Source: UBA1149 sp963579235 (GTDB taxonomy: Bacteria > Desulfobacterota > Binatia > UBA1149). Taken from it: 6,118 nucleotides of DNA. Below, one piece after another: positions 5,715 through 6,118 of the stretch. Position numbers and translations under genes: made by a program. Within the stretch, counting starts at the first letter, position 1. Each line of letters begins with the position of its first letter. Under the pieces are notes generated by a model. The model was given only the letters and a program-made list of their open reading frames with translations. It searched no databases and was not told the origin of the DNA. The stretch covers positions 1-6,118 of the forward strand of contig CAUZFM010000112.1 of the NCBI GenBank assembly GCA_963579235.1, in the 5' to 3' direction.

Positions 5715-6118
5715 GTGGTATCTACAGCTGACAGGATACTCAACGTCGCTACCGACCTGTTTTCCCGAATTGGTTACGATGGCGTAGGCATAAGGGATGT
5801 CGCGCGCGAGGCAGACGTTACGCCAGGTGCTATCAACTACTACTTTGGTCGCAAGGAAGTGCTTTTCCGGGAGTGCGTAAGCGAACTGGTAAGGAGATAC
5901 GTCAGGGACGCGCAAGGCTATATTGACCGCGACGATCTTTGCGGGCTCTACTTGAATTTTCAGACCTGGGCCACGCGGAATCCCCAGTTGCTCCGGCTTT
6001 GGATCAGCTCTGAAATTTCCGACAATGAAGATCGACGCGAGTTTATTCACGAACACGTGGCTATGCCGATCTGGAAGATGCTTGCTCATGAACTTCCAAG
6101 CGGTGCCCCGCCTGAGGA
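5715..6118 (+). CDS. TetR/AcrR-family transcriptional regulator (5' part; runs off the window end)
   Basis: This is a DNA-binding regulator of unknown target. The frame opens at GTG 5715, directly after an in-frame TAA, and stays open to the last base, giving 134 codons plus two bases. Residues 5-51 form the typical TetR N-terminal domain: ADRILNVATDLFSRIGYDG, then IRDVAREADVTPGAINYYF (26-44) as the helix-turn-helix, followed by GRKEVLF. The INYYFGRKE segment is the family's recognition-helix end. The following part (about residues 55-134) is the start of the helical ligand-binding domain. It is too variable for me to name a subfamily or ligand, although the INYYFG pattern recalls CecR-like members. 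The missing C-terminal portion is probably around 60-90 residues, judged by usual family length. Its target may be itself, through the inverted repeat at 5673-5694, or a gene beyond the window. Confidence 0.9.
   Translation, partial: MVSTADRILNVATDLFSRIGYDGVGIRDVAREADVTPGAINYYFGRKEVLFRECVSELVRRYVRDAQGYIDRDDLCGLYLNFQTWATRNPQLLRLWISSEISDNEDRREFIHEHVAMPIWKMLAHELPSGAPPE

Noticed and set aside
5697..6089. Minus-strand open frame of 130 codons opposite the TetR-type gene
   Set aside because: It is the shadow of the plus-strand frame, which has a clear helix-turn-helix domain and a ribosome site. The minus-strand translation shows no recognisable motif.
1..6118. A novel defence, mobile or biosynthetic system
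   Set aside because: All long frames are accounted for by housekeeping genes and one TetR-type regulator. I saw no direct-repeat array, transposase, integrase, toxin-antitoxin pair or unexplained gene cluster.

Overview
This window is an ordinary stretch of a GC-rich bacterial chromosome carrying core-metabolism genes. I do not see a mobile element, CRISPR array, phage gene or defence system. The gene types argue for a Gram-negative lineage outside the enterobacteria: a small-type PurL without a glutaminase domain, a Bacillus-type PurF with propeptide and Fe-S cysteines, and an L-aspartate oxidase. A deltaproteobacterial-like or related lineage would fit, but this is a loose inference and other phyla are possible. 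Three of the four gene starts I can place are GTG.

Layout. (1) Positions 1-3064, plus strand: the 3' part of purL, then purF, 28 bases apart, forming the end of a purine-biosynthesis operon. PurL makes FGAM (with PurS and PurQ, expected outside the window). PurF makes phosphoribosylamine, the first committed step. (2) Positions 3089-4681, minus strand: nadB, converging on purF with only 24 bases between the stop codons. It makes iminoaspartate for NAD synthesis; nadA and nadC are not in the window. (3) Positions 4682-4794: a 113-base divergent region between nadB and pgsA. It holds a plausible minus-strand promoter that would give nadB an almost leaderless message, and a weaker plus-strand promoter candidate for pgsA. 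(4) Positions 4795-5406: pgsA, a membrane CDP-alcohol phosphotransferase of phospholipid synthesis. It is followed by a small hairpin and then tRNA-Gly(GCC) at 5474-5550. The pgsA to tRNA-Gly(GCC) order also occurs in E. coli (pgsA-glyW). (5) Positions 5551-5714: a non-coding gap with a weak terminator-like hairpin, a weak promoter candidate and a 7-bp-arm inverted repeat. (6) Positions 5715 to the end: the 5' part of a TetR/AcrR-type regulator with a GTG start, cut by the window edge.

The genes do not form one system. They are neighbouring housekeeping units (purine, NAD, phospholipid, tRNA) followed by a regulator whose target is unknown. The points most worth a second look are the possible leaderless nadB start, the inverted repeat in front of the TetR gene, and the conserved pgsA-tRNA linkage.
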